Positions 1 through 8,892 of a DNA stretch of 54,877 nt are shown in pieces. Origin of the DNA: Clostridia bacterium. Its GTDB lineage: Bacteria > Bacillota > Clostridia > Peptostreptococcales > Acidaminobacteraceae. Positions within the stretch are counted from its first letter, which is position 1. Every line of letters begins with the position of its first letter. The stretch lies in the NCBI GenBank assembly GCA_016937975.1, contig JAFGVN010000105.1, positions 1 to 54,877 on the forward strand, written 5' to 3'. The position numbers and the translations under genes were made by a program. The notes below the pieces were generated by a model, which saw only the letters and a program-made list of their open reading frames with translations, did not search any database and was not told the origin of the DNA.

Positions 1-60
1 AACATTAAGTGTGAAGGGTTAAATGGATTAGAAGAAGGTCGCTATGAATCAATAGCATAG
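1..60 (+). CDS. 3' end of an unknown gene (partial)
   Basis: Frame 1 is open from the window edge to a TAG stop at 58-60 and encodes 19 residues ending EGRYESIA. The other two forward frames hit stops within the first 21 bases. This is probably the C-terminus of a gene that begins outside the window. Too little is visible to name a family. The following 61-135 stretch holds no gene; a weak AAAAGC/GCTTTT stem near 103-122 followed by T residues could be its terminator. Confidence 0.3.
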   Translation, partial: NIKCEGLNGLEEGRYESIA

Positions 61-135
61 AAATAAAGAACGTCAGGAACTGGCGGGTTAGCTTAGTCCA
101 TTAAAAGCTGTTAGGCTTTTTTACCTAAGAATCTT

Positions 136-817
136 ATGACTTTAGTCATTAGAGGTTCAATTAGACAATACCTTAGTCGATTTTGATCAAATGGAACATG
201 ACGCTTTTAAGGAATCTATTGAAAGTTTTAATATAGATTTTAGTAAACCTTTATTTAATGCTTATGTAGCAATTAATCATCAGTATTGGTCTGATCTCGA
301 AAGGGGATTATATGACAAGCAAACCATTTTAGTAAGACGATTTGAAGACTTGTTCAAAGCCTATAATATCTCTTGTTCTCCTCATGAAATGAACAAAAGG
401 TATTTAGGAAATATGGCGAATCATGTAAAGTTATTTCCGGATAGTTTGAGGGTTTTAGATCAGATTAAACCGTTATGTACTCTTGTTTGCTTGACCAATG
501 GTGTTAAGGAAGCGCAATATGCCAAATTAGAAAAAACTGGATTGAATGCTTATTTTGATCACATTATTATTTCTGATGAAGTAGGTGCACATAAACCTAA
601 TCCTGAAATTTTCGAGGCCATGGCCAGTCGACTTGAAAATCCTAACAAGAAAGATATGATCATAATTGGAGATTCCTTATCTTCTGATATCTTAGGTGGT
701 AATTTGTATGGCATCAAAACCGTATGGTTTAATCCTAAGCATCATAAGAATACCACAGATATAAAAGTAGATTTTGAAATAGAATCTCTTGTGGAAATTT
801 TTAATATTGTACTATAA
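136..817 (+). pseudogene. YjjG-type HAD hydrolase with a disrupted 5' end
   Basis: From ATG 191 the frame gives 208 residues with HAD motif II (LTNG), motif III lysine (HKPNPEIF) and motif IV (GDSLSSD), typical of YjjG-type nucleotide or phosphosugar phosphatases. The motif I region is damaged. In the same frame upstream, 146-190 encodes a recognisable LDNTLVDFD segment, but it has no start codon after the stop at 143-145, and the nucleophile aspartate position reads Gln. A plausible original start, ATG 136 (reading MTLVI), is in a different frame. ATG 191 has no ribosome site. I read this as a frameshifted gene (or a sequencing error) rather than a real start at 191. If translated only from 191 the product would lack the catalytic aspartate. 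Confidence 0.6.
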
Positions 818-917
818 TGTGAGACATTCTTAAAAAAATGCTAGTTATTCTTTAAAACTTCTCCTTCTCCTTTTTCAAGATAAGATAAAATATTAGTAGT
901 GAAAGAAAGATGATGAC

Positions 918-1946
918 ATGAAGCATAATAAAATATGGTTAGCCTTAACCTTGATTTCAGGAAGTCTTTTAATTATAGCTGTGATCACAGGTTTAGCGAT
1001 TTCAAATGAAATCAAAAATAAATCCCTTAGTGTGGATACAACTGCATATAATGATGAGATGTATCATATCATGTTTTTATTAAATGAGGATGACCAATCA
1101 TACGGTACGGTTTTCATGAATGGTGTGGATGAAGCTTGTGAAGCGTTTAATATTGCCAAAGAAATCATTATGATTCCAGAAGATAATTATTTATCTGAAG
1201 TGTTGGATCGTTTAGATATGGCAATTTATTCCAGGGTGGATGGCATTGTATTACATGCCTATAGTGATCCTTTGATTATTGATAAAATAGATCGAGCAGC
1301 AGAAATGGGTATTCCGGTTATTACTTTGAATGACAATGTGCATGAATCCAAACGACTAGCTTATGTTGGAAACAGTCGCTATAGTATTGGTATAGAGGTT
1401 GGGAAAACGATTGCCAGATTGTCGGGGTCTTATGGCAAAGTAGCCGTTGTGGATCGTGTAGCGGAAGACACCAATGATGATATGATGAATCTTTTAAGTT
1501 TAGGAATCCATGATGTGTTTGAAAACATTGATGGATTAACTTTGGTTACAACGAGAAATACCTCGCAAGGTGTTTTAAGTGCAGAAAATGTTGCCGTTAA
1601 TATTTTAAAAGATTATCCTGACATCGATATTATATATTCGACAGATGGTGCCAATACTTTAGGCATTGTTCAAGTTTTAATAGATCAAAACAAGATCAAT
1701 GACATCATGGTCATTGGAACTTCAGATCATGATGAAATCTTGGATTATATAAGATATGGCGGTGCAATAGACGCAACCATGGTAACGGATTATTATACGG
1801 TTGGATATGGTGTTGTTGAAACCTTCGTAAAATATAAGGATGAAGGTATTGTGAGTACTCAGATTTCTCCATCCATTACTGTCGTGGATACCCATAACAT
1901 AGAAACCTATTTGGAACATAGGGAGGTTGATGATGAAACGAATTAA
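918..1946 (+). CDS. Membrane-anchored sugar-binding sensor protein (periplasmic-binding fold)
   Basis: 342 residues. An N-terminal hydrophobic anchor (about residues 8-30) without a lipobox is followed by a two-lobed sugar-binding domain of the LacI/ribose-binding class (about 48-325), with segments such as VDGIVLHAY, IPVITLNDN and IYSTDGANTLGI. ATG 918 follows a purine-rich GAAAGAAAGA stretch. The gene overlaps the downstream histidine kinase, so the two are translationally coupled. By analogy with the XylFII-LytS-YesN systems described in clostridia, it probably binds a sugar outside the membrane and passes the signal to the kinase rather than feeding the transporter. The ligand cannot be read from sequence; a pentose or related monosaccharide is the best guess from the neighbours. 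Confidence 0.82.
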   Translation: MKHNKIWLALTLISGSLLIIAVITGLAISNEIKNKSLSVDTTAYNDEMYHIMFLLNEDDQSYGTVFMNGVDEACEAFNIAKEIIMIPEDNYLSEVLDRLDMAIYSRVDGIVLHAYSDPLIIDKIDRAAEMGIPVITLNDNVHESKRLAYVGNSRYSIGIEVGKTIARLSGSYGKVAVVDRVAEDTNDDMMNLLSLGIHDVFENIDGLTLVTTRNTSQGVLSAENVAVNILKDYPDIDIIYSTDGANTLGIVQVLIDQNKINDIMVIGTSDHDEILDYIRYGGAIDATMVTDYYTVGYGVVETFVKYKDEGIVSTQISPSITVVDTHNIETYLEHREVDDETN

Positions 1947-3396
1947 CAACCTATCTTCCATTAGAGGTACTTTAATTGGCTATTCTTTTCTCGTTGTTTT
2001 TTTAATGACCATTCTCAGTTTTTATACCTTAGGGATTATGAATCAATATCAAAAGCAAGTCAGCAATATGTTTGAACACCACATATTCTTAAATGATCTT
2101 GAAAAGACTATGAAGAATTTAGACAGTAACTTATTGGGATTTTTAACGACAAAAAGTTCAGGCAATTTAAATGCTTATAATATTGAAAGAGAAAATATTA
2201 ATGGTTTACTAGAAGAATATCATAAGAATGATATTCTTCCGGACCAATTGTTGATGAAAAATGTAGACAATTTAATCAAACAATATATATTAGAAAGTGA
2301 TTTGGCAGTTACTTTTAAAAGACAAAGAAATGTAAGCGAATACTCAAAACATTATGATCGGACTAAGAAAATCCAAAGTTTTATATTTGAGTATACCCAG
2401 GCCATGAATCAGGAACAGTTAACGGTCAATTCAAATGCCTACATCAATATGATTAACCAAACCCATTGGTTGCAAATGACCACGGTTTTCATCATTATTG
2501 ATTTAATTGTATTTTCAGTACTCATTGTTTATATGTTAACTTCAAAGATGCTTAAGCCCATCAGTGCTTTGTATAAATCTGCAGAAGCCATTTCAGAAGG
2601 TAATTTCGAAACCCCAGATGTGGAAATTAGATCTCAAGATGAATTTAGACTTTTGGCAAATGCCTTCAATAACATGAAGAATAGTATTACGAGATACATT
2701 GAAGCAGTTAAATTCAAAGCGGAAACTGAAGCTAAATTGAAAGATGAACAAATGAAAAACCTTAAAATGGCTTATTTGTTGGATAATGCAAAATTAAATG
2801 CCTTACAGTCTCAAATTAATCCTCATTTCTTATTCAATACCATCAATGCTGGCGTTCAATTGTCTGTCATTGAAAAAGCTACACGGACAGGACATTTTTT
2901 GGAGACTATGTCTAGGTTGTTTCGTTATAGCTTGAAAATGCAACATGACCATTGTACTTTGGCTGATGAGTTGAGTAATATTAAAGATTATTATGAGCTT
3001 TTAAAAGTGAGATTTAGAGATCGTATAAAGTTTAACTTTGATGTAGAAGATGATGCCTTAAACGTGTTAATGCCTGCAATGATTTTGCAACCGATTGTGG
3101 AGAATTCTTACATTCATGGACTAAGCAGTTTGGAATCTGGAGGGACTATAAATATTCAGGGAAGGTCTTTTAATGATTATGTAGAAATTATGATTTCAGA
3201 TAATGGTGTTGGTGTAGAAGAGCATGTTCTAGAAGCTATTTTAAATCCGCCAACAGATGAAGAAGGTATTGGTGTAAGAAATGTTAAGACGCGTTTGGAG
3301 TTGTATTTTCATCAAAAGCAACTCTTCGATATGTATAATGATCATGGTGTAACGACAATACTTAGAATTCCATGGACTAGGAGAAATGATGTTTAA
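1933..3396 (+). CDS. YesM/LytS-type sensor histidine kinase
   Basis: About 487 residues. The order is TM helix (about 12-35), extracytoplasmic helical region, TM helix (about 178-200), HAMP (about 200-250), His_kinase domain with phospho-acceptor motif NPHFLFN (His near residue 298) and an HATPase_c domain with ENSYIHG and DNGVGV. These are hallmarks of the YesM/LytS family that pairs with AraC-type response regulators. The start is set to ATG 1933 because GGGAGG (1921-1926) lies six bases upstream; TTG 1927 and ATG 1930 are too close to it. The gene overlaps the binding-protein gene before it and the regulator after it, so the three form one translationally coupled signalling unit. Confidence 0.9.
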   Translation: MKRINNLSSIRGTLIGYSFLVVFLMTILSFYTLGIMNQYQKQVSNMFEHHIFLNDLEKTMKNLDSNLLGFLTTKSSGNLNAYNIERENINGLLEEYHKNDILPDQLLMKNVDNLIKQYILESDLAVTFKRQRNVSEYSKHYDRTKKIQSFIFEYTQAMNQEQLTVNSNAYINMINQTHWLQMTTVFIIIDLIVFSVLIVYMLTSKMLKPISALYKSAEAISEGNFETPDVEIRSQDEFRLLANAFNNMKNSITRYIEAVKFKAETEAKLKDEQMKNLKMAYLLDNAKLNALQSQINPHFLFNTINAGVQLSVIEKATRTGHFLETMSRLFRYSLKMQHDHCTLADELSNIKDYYELLKVRFRDRIKFNFDVEDDALNVLMPAMILQPIVENSYIHGLSSLESGGTINIQGRSFNDYVEIMISDNGVGVEEHVLEAILNPPTDEEGIGVRNVKTRLELYFHQKQLFDMYNDHGVTTILRIPWTRRNDV

Positions 3397-4966
3397 AGTA
3401 ATGATTGTAGATGATGAATGGTTGGTTCAAGAAGGTATAAAAGTTACAATTGAATCTAATTTTCCGGAACTCGAAGTGGTGGGCATGGCATCATCCGGTA
3501 GAGAGGCTATTGAAATGAGTGCCTTATTGTATCCTGACATTATTTTAATGGATATCAAAATGCCAGGTATCAACGGCATTGAAGCTATTGAAAATATCAA
3601 AAAAAGACTACAAGACACTAAGTTTGTCATTATTTCTGCCTATGAACAATTTGGATATGCAAAACAAGCTGTTGAACTAGGTGTGAGTCATTATATTTTA
3701 AAACCTATTCATCAGGATAAACTTATTGAAGTGATTAATGGCTTACTAAGAGAAATTAAACAAGAACGTGCACAAAGACAAAAACTAATAGAAAATAGAG
3801 AAAAGCTTGAAAAAGCATTACCGGTTCTAGAAAAGGGTTTTGTTTATTCCATGCTCATGAACAGTGACTTCAAAACAGAAGTTGGAAAGTATCAGGATTT
3901 GTTTGAAATCAGTAAGGATCATGGTTTTGTTTTTGTGATTGAATTAGGGGATTCTAATCAAGAAACGTTGTTAACGGAAATTCAATCCAACTCTTTGTAT
4001 CCTAAAATACAAAATACCGTTAAATACAAATGTAAATCAGTTGTAGGGCCTTTGATTATCAATAGAATAACATTGGTTGTATTTGACCAGATTCAAAGTT
4101 ATGAATATGAGCAACGTGTTAACGCAATGGATTTAGTCACTTCAATTTTGGAACAAATTGAAACTATGACAGATTTGCCTATAAAAATAGGTGTAGGTTC
4201 CTTATGCCCAATTGAAAAAATTAAAACCTCTTTAGATGAAGCCAACTACACGTTATCGAGAATAAAAAATGAAAAAGTACTACATTATAATGATATTTTT
4301 GAAGTAGAAATGGATCAATCCTATACTTATACTGATATCAAAGATGATGAACAGGCGATTATCGGATTTATGGAAAATGGTAATAAGGAAAAGTTAATAC
4401 CTCATTTGAATTTTTTCTTTAACAAGTTGAAAGAAAAGTTCAATGGGGACTTGGTAGGTATAAGACACATTATGACAGAACTGATGGTGATGGTGATGTC
4501 CTCCTCCTATCGAAATGCCCTAACAGAAAGTGAAGCTGGATATAGCACCTATTTATCAGAGATGAAGCGTTTTGAAACTTTAATACAAATTGAAAATTGG
4601 TGTACAAGAAAAATTGATAGAATATCTGAACTGATTCAAGAGAAAAAAACCTCTCATGTTTCCAATGTAATTTTAAAAGCAAAGAAATATATTGATGATC
4701 ATTTCAGTGAGGACATTGGATTAAATGATGTTTCCAAAGAAGTCGCAATTAGTCCGCAGTATTTTAGTAGTATATTCAAAGAAGAAATGGGGATGAACTT
4801 CGTTGAATATCTAAGAACAAAACGCATAGAAGTTGCAAAAGACCTATTGAAGCAAAAGCAGTTGTCTGTTAAAGAAATATGTTATGAAATAGGCTATAAC
4901 GATCCTAATTATTTTAGTCGATTGTTTAAAAAAATTGTTGGTGTGTCACCAACAGAATATAAGTAA
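3389..4966 (+). CDS. AraC-type response regulator (YesN family)
   Basis: About 525 residues. The receiver domain (1-120) has the acidic pair VDDEW, the phospho-acceptor aspartate in ILMDIKMPG (about residue 55) and the lysine in ILKPIH. A long linker follows, then a C-terminal AraC helix-turn-helix pair (about 425-525) ending in the signature YNDPNYFSRLFKKIVGVSP. The start is ATG 3389 rather than ATG 3386, because AGGAG at 3379-3383 is five bases before 3389. It is the cognate regulator of the kinase it overlaps, and the nearest likely targets are the sugar uptake genes downstream. Confidence 0.9.
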   Translation: MFKVMIVDDEWLVQEGIKVTIESNFPELEVVGMASSGREAIEMSALLYPDIILMDIKMPGINGIEAIENIKKRLQDTKFVIISAYEQFGYAKQAVELGVSHYILKPIHQDKLIEVINGLLREIKQERAQRQKLIENREKLEKALPVLEKGFVYSMLMNSDFKTEVGKYQDLFEISKDHGFVFVIELGDSNQETLLTEIQSNSLYPKIQNTVKYKCKSVVGPLIINRITLVVFDQIQSYEYEQRVNAMDLVTSILEQIETMTDLPIKIGVGSLCPIEKIKTSLDEANYTLSRIKNEKVLHYNDIFEVEMDQSYTYTDIKDDEQAIIGFMENGNKEKLIPHLNFFFNKLKEKFNGDLVGIRHIMTELMVMVMSSSYRNALTESEAGYSTYLSEMKRFETLIQIENWCTRKIDRISELIQEKKTSHVSNVILKAKKYIDDHFSEDIGLNDVSKEVAISPQYFSSIFKEEMGMNFVEYLRTKRIEVAKDLLKQKQLSVKEICYEIGYNDPNYFSRLFKKIVGVSPTEYK

Positions 4967-4977
4967 TGGGGTTTGAT

Positions 4978-5982
4978 ATGGGGAAAAAAATTATAATTGT
5001 AGCAGTATCCATAATGTGGCTCTTTCTTATTGGATGTAATCAGAAAAAAGACGATGGTGTGGTTAAAATAGGTTACAGTGCAGATACACTTGTCATTGAG
5101 AGATGGCAAAGAGACAAAGCCTATTTTCTAGAAAAAGCAAACGAGGAAGGCATTGAAGTCATTGCTTACAATGCCAATGAAAGTAATGCTACTCAAGTGA
5201 AGCAAATAAGAGAATTACTGGATGCCAATGTGGATGTGCTTGTCATTATTCCATACGATAAAGACGGTTTAAAAGAGGTTGTTCAGGAAGCTATAGATAA
5301 AGGCATTAAAATTATTTCTTATGACCGACTCATCAGTGATGTTAATATTGATGCTTATGTTTCCTTCGATAACATCAAAGTGGGTTCTTTAATGGCAGAA
5401 GCACTTGTTGCAAAGCAACCGACCGGTAACTACGTTTTGATTAATGGATCTCCAGAGGATAATAATTCGGCAATGTTTCATGAAGGTTATATGTCTGTAT
5501 TAAAGCCATATATAGATTCTGAACAAATCACAATTGTGAATGAAGTTTGGGCAAATGATTGGCGAGAAGAACCTGCCTATAATGCTGTTATAGATGCGAT
5601 TCACGATGGTTATGAAATAAATGCTATTATTGGAGCAAATGACCATTTGGCAGATGCGGCTATAAGTGCTTTGTCTATTAATGGTCAAGCTGGAAATGTT
5701 CTTGTAGCAGGTCATGATGCTGATGTTTCAGCTTGTCAAAGAATTGTTGAAGGCACACAATATGTTACGATTTATAAACCGATTAAGAAACTTGCAGAGA
5801 CTGCTTTTGAACTTGCTGTACAGTTGGCTGAAGGTAAGTCAGTAGAAAGTGAATTGACGATCAATAATGGTTATGATATCCCTTATATCAAATTAGATGT
5901 CATAGCTGTTACAAAAGAGAATATGGATGAAACTGTGATATTAGATAAGTTTCATAAGCGAGAAGATATATACAGAGATTAA
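4978..5982 (+). CDS. XylF-like sugar-binding lipoprotein
   Basis: 334 residues. A lipoprotein signal peptide ends in the lipobox LIGC (Cys near 20). The mature domain matches D-xylose-binding protein XylF in feel: KIGYSADTLVIERWQRDK, VDVLVIIPYDKDGL and IKIISYDRLISD all have close counterparts in XylF as I remember it. ATG 4978 is preferred because a GGGG stretch lies about five bases upstream; the alternative ATG 4966 overlaps the previous stop. It sits directly behind the response regulator and ends in its own terminator, so it belongs to the sensing operon. It may serve either as a second sensor input or as an extra binding protein for the transporter downstream. Confidence 0.8.
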   Translation: MGKKIIIVAVSIMWLFLIGCNQKKDDGVVKIGYSADTLVIERWQRDKAYFLEKANEEGIEVIAYNANESNATQVKQIRELLDANVDVLVIIPYDKDGLKEVVQEAIDKGIKIISYDRLISDVNIDAYVSFDNIKVGSLMAEALVAKQPTGNYVLINGSPEDNNSAMFHEGYMSVLKPYIDSEQITIVNEVWANDWREEPAYNAVIDAIHDGYEINAIIGANDHLADAAISALSINGQAGNVLVAGHDADVSACQRIVEGTQYVTIYKPIKKLAETAFELAVQLAEGKSVESELTINNGYDIPYIKLDVIAVTKENMDETVILDKFHKREDIYRD

Positions 5983-6000
5983 GGTCTCTGTATTTTTTTT
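5971..6000 (+). terminator. Intrinsic terminator overlapping the XylF-like stop codon
   Basis: Perfect 8-bp stem TACAGAGA/TCTCTGTA (5971-5978 with 5985-5992) around a six-base loop, followed by eight T. The stop codon of the XylF-like gene lies in the loop. It separates the sensor operon from the transport operon. Confidence 0.85.
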
Positions 6001-6023
6001 ATCTTAAAATAGTACTACGTATA

Positions 6024-6106
6024 GAAAAACGTTTTCACAAAACTTAAAAATGTCCTAATCAGAAGTTTTTTATTCCATGGTAGGAAAGCGTTTCTTTTCA
6101 TATACT
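6024..6106 (+). promoter_or_regulatory. Candidate promoter with CRE-like operators
   Basis: Two LacI/CcpA-like palindromes precede the ChvE-like gene: GAAAAACGTTTTC (6024-6036) and GAAAGCGTTTC (6084-6094). The first has a perfect right half of the catabolite-response consensus and the second a near-perfect left half. A -10-like TATACT lies at 6101-6106 just after the second site, so a bound repressor would cover the promoter. The -35 is weak, consistent with activator dependence, possibly on the AraC-type regulator upstream. Assignment to CcpA is inferred from motif shape only. Confidence 0.45.
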
Positions 6107-6149
6107 TATGAAGAAAAGGAAAACGAATTCTTATTAATGGAGGGAAAGC

Positions 6150-7259
6150 ATGAAAAAATTATTGGCATTATTAATGATATTAGTGATGGCTATGAGTGTA
6201 TTTGCTGGTTGCAGCAATAACAACGAAGAATCATCAGGATCAAACAGTGGTACTGTAGATATTGGTATTGTATTACCAACTAAAGAAGAACCAAGATGGG
6301 TACAAGACGAAACTAGATTTAAAGATGCATTAAAAGATACTGATTACAATGTAGAAATTCTTTTCTCACAAGGTGACTCAGCTAGAGAAAAGCAAAATGT
6401 TGAAACTTTAATCGCAAAAGGTATCAAAGTTTTAATCATCACACCACATGATGGTGCAGCAGCTGCAGCAGCAGTAGAAGCAGCTAAAGAAGAAGGTATC
6501 ACAGTAATCTCTTATGACAGATTAGTAACAAATACTGACGCTGTTGATTATTATGTAACTTTCAACTCTGTATCAGTTGGTGAAGCTCAAGCTCAATACT
6601 TGGTAGATCAATTAGGTTCAGGTTCAGGTGAAAAATTATACTTATATGCAGGTGCAGCAACTGATAACAACGCATTCTTATTCTTTGAAGGTGCTTGGAA
6701 TGTATTACAACCTAAAATTGCTGATGGTTCTTTTGTAGTTCAAAACTCAACTAAGGCAGTTGAATACAAAGACAAAGCAGTTTTAACTAGAACTGAAATG
6801 GGTGAAATCATCGAGCAAATTACAACTGACTGGAAACCAGAAGTTGCTAAATCGAAAGCTGAATCTCACATTACTGCTGCTCCACCAGCTGGCAAAACAT
6901 TTATCTTAGCTCCAAACGATGGTACTGCAAGATCAATCTATGACCAATTCGCTAAAGAAGCTGGTTTAGAAATCTTTGTTACTGGTCAAGATGCTGAAAT
7001 TCCATCAATCCAATATGTTATCGATGGCAAGCAAAGCATGACTGTATTAAAAGACGTTCGTGACCTTGTTAAAGGTGCTATTGCAACAGCAGTTGATGTT
7101 TTAGAAGGTAAAGCTGTTGAAACTAATGGTTCTTATGACAATGGTGCAGTTGAAGTTAAAGCTAAAGACATTAAAGTTATCACAGTAACTCAAGACAATG
7201 TTAAGGAAAAAATCATTGACTCAGGTTACTATGAAGCTGGCGATTTTACTGGCTTATAA
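6150..7259 (+). CDS. chvE: ChvE-like multiple-monosaccharide-binding lipoprotein
   Basis: 369 residues with a lipoprotein signal peptide and lipobox VFAGC, then a Ser/Asn/Glu linker. The mature domain shows the ChvE-type signature: IGIVLPTKEEPRW, GIKVLIITPHDG and ITVISYDRLVTN. A strong GGAGGGAAAG ribosome site precedes ATG 6150. It is the binding protein of the ABC transporter formed with the next two genes. The gene uses a narrow codon set (GGT, GCA, AAA) typical of high expression, and two hairpins after it should raise its level above that of the ATPase and permease. Exact sugar specificity is not readable; the ChvE family takes several aldoses. Confidence 0.88.
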   Translation: MKKLLALLMILVMAMSVFAGCSNNNEESSGSNSGTVDIGIVLPTKEEPRWVQDETRFKDALKDTDYNVEILFSQGDSAREKQNVETLIAKGIKVLIITPHDGAAAAAAVEAAKEEGITVISYDRLVTNTDAVDYYVTFNSVSVGEAQAQYLVDQLGSGSGEKLYLYAGAATDNNAFLFFEGAWNVLQPKIADGSFVVQNSTKAVEYKDKAVLTRTEMGEIIEQITTDWKPEVAKSKAESHITAAPPAGKTFILAPNDGTARSIYDQFAKEAGLEIFVTGQDAEIPSIQYVIDGKQSMTVLKDVRDLVKGAIATAVDVLEGKAVETNGSYDNGAVEVKAKDIKVITVTQDNVKEKIIDSGYYEAGDFTGL

Positions 7260-7269
7260 TATGTTGATG

Positions 7270-7299
7270 TAGTGATAGGCATATAAGTGCCTATCACTA
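7270..7299 (+). terminator. Hairpin 1 between binding-protein and ATPase genes
   Basis: Perfect stem of at least 10 bp, GTGATAGGCA/TGCCTATCAC (7272-7281 with 7288-7297), extendable by two A-T pairs, with a six-base loop. It has no T run, so it is more likely an mRNA 3'-end protector or processing stop than a terminator. It lies immediately upstream of a second hairpin. Confidence 0.65.
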
Positions 7300-7344
7300 T
7301 TCTAATGAAGCAAGCAAGTCATTGCTTTTTTCATTAGAATTTTT
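7299..7344 (+). terminator. Hairpin 2, leaky terminator before the ABC ATPase gene
   Basis: An outer 11-bp perfect stem ATTCTAATGAA/TTCATTAGAAT (7299-7309 with 7330-7340) encloses an inner 6-bp stem AAGCAA/TTGCTT (7312-7317 with 7322-7327), and is followed by TTTT. As the ATPase gene starts 20 bases later with no obvious own promoter, I read it as an attenuator that lets only part of the transcription through. Confidence 0.65.
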
Positions 7345-7364
7345 CAATCTAGAAGGAGTGCATA

Positions 7365-8882
7365 ATGAAAAACATATTGGAGATGAGAAATATCACCAAG
7401 GAATTTCCTGGTGTAAAAGCCCTTGATAATGTCAATTTCCAAGTTAAGGAAGGTGAAATTCACTGCCTTGTTGGGGAAAATGGTGCGGGTAAATCCACCT
7501 TGATGAAGGTGTTAAGCGGTGTTTATCCTCATGGAAATTACGATGGAGACATTGTTTTGAATGGCGAAGTCCAAAAATTTGCTAGAATCAATGACAGTGA
7601 GAAAAAAGGAATTGCTATTATTTATCAGGAATTAGCATTAGTGCCTGAGATGAGTGTCTACGAGAATATTTTTCTAGGCCATGAATTTCACAAAAAAGGC
7701 ATTGTGAACTGGCATTCAACACGAGTAGAAGCCATTAAAATGCTAGAAAAAGTGAACCTTTCTGTACATCCTTCCACTAAAGTCATTGATTTAGGTGTTG
7801 GTGTTCAGCAGTTAATTGAAATTGCAAAAGCTTTAAGCAAGGATGTTAAACTGCTTATTCTTGATGAGCCAACAGCTTCACTGAATGAAGACGACTCAGA
7901 AAACTTATTAAAATTATTGAAAGATCTGAAAAAAGAAGGTGTAACTTCAATTATGATCTCTCATAAATTAAAAGAAGTTATTGCCATTGCAGATACGGTT
8001 ACTGTCCTTAGAGATGGGAAAACCATATGCTCCTTAGATGCTTCAAAAGGAGAAGTGGTTGAGAAAGATATTATCAAGTACATGGTTGGTCGAGAAATTA
8101 ATGACATCTTCCCAAAAAGAGAAAATAAAAAATTTGGTGATGTACTTCTAGAAGTAAAAGATTGGTCTGCATTTGATAAGAATCTCGGCAGACATGTGGT
8201 TAAGAATGTGAACTTCAATATTCGAGAAGGTGAAATCGTAGGAATTGCCGGTTTAATGGGTGCTGGCAGAACTGAATTTGCTCACAGTATCTTTGGCAAT
8301 ATGAAAGAATATGGTTTAACAGGAGAAATCTTTATTAAAGGAAAACCTGTTAAGCACAATCATCCAAGTGATGCGATTAAAAATGGTTTAGCCTATGTTT
8401 CAGAAGATCGAAAAGGTGATGGTTTAATTTTAATTCAGGATGTTAAACAAAACATTACCCTTGCCAATTTAAATAAAATTGCAAAGAGAACAGTTATAGA
8501 TAAACATGAAGAAGTTATTGTAGCAGAAGGCTTTAGACAATCATTAAATATTAAAACACCATCCATTGAACAGAAAGTAAATAACTTAAGTGGTGGTAAT
8601 CAACAAAAGGTTGCTATTGGCAAATGGTTGTTTGTTGAACCTAATGTTTTAATCTTAGATGAACCAACCCGTGGTATTGACGTTGGTGCTAAATATGAAA
8701 TATATACATTGATGAATGAATTAATCGCAAAAGGTATGTCGGTAATCATGATTTCATCGGAACTGCCAGAAGTCCTCGGTATGAGTGATAGAGTTTATGT
8801 CATGGCAGAAGGCAAACTGACAGGTGAGTTGCCAATTGAAGAGGCTACTCAGGAAAAGATTATGGAAATGGCGACATTATAG
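7365..8882 (+). CDS. mmsA: Sugar ABC transporter ATP-binding protein (MmsA/GguA/XylG type)
   Basis: 505 residues with two tandem ABC domains, as expected for monosaccharide (CUT2) transporters. The first half has Walker [10 protein letters not shown] near residue 40 and Walker [11 protein letters not shown]. The second half has signature LSGGNQQK near 405 and Walker [14 protein letters not shown]; its P-loop reads GLMGAGRTE, the usual degenerate form in this family. ATG 7365 follows AGAAGGAG. It powers the uptake of sugar delivered by the ChvE-like protein through the permease encoded next. Confidence 0.93.
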   Translation: MKNILEMRNITKEFPGVKALDNVNFQVKEGEIHCLVGENGAGKSTLMKVLSGVYPHGNYDGDIVLNGEVQKFARINDSEKKGIAIIYQELALVPEMSVYENIFLGHEFHKKGIVNWHSTRVEAIKMLEKVNLSVHPSTKVIDLGVGVQQLIEIAKALSKDVKLLILDEPTASLNEDDSENLLKLLKDLKKEGVTSIMISHKLKEVIAIADTVTVLRDGKTICSLDASKGEVVEKDIIKYMVGREINDIFPKRENKKFGDVLLEVKDWSAFDKNLGRHVVKNVNFNIREGEIVGIAGLMGAGRTEFAHSIFGNMKEYGLTGEIFIKGKPVKHNHPSDAIKNGLAYVSEDRKGDGLILIQDVKQNITLANLNKIAKRTVIDKHEEVIVAEGFRQSLNIKTPSIEQKVNNLSGGNQQKVAIGKWLFVEPNVLILDEPTRGIDVGAKYEIYTLMNELIAKGMSVIMISSELPEVLGMSDRVYVMAEGKLTGELPIEEATQEKIMEMATL

Positions 8883-8892
8883 GAGGGTTAAA

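Noticed and set aside
61-135. tRNA or small RNA gene after the first partial gene
   Set aside because: No cloverleaf or conserved tRNA boxes could be formed; only a weak terminator-like stem is visible.
1927-1932. Upstream TTG/ATG as kinase start
   Set aside because: Only 0-3 bases from GGGAGG, too close for initiation; ATG 1933 fits better.
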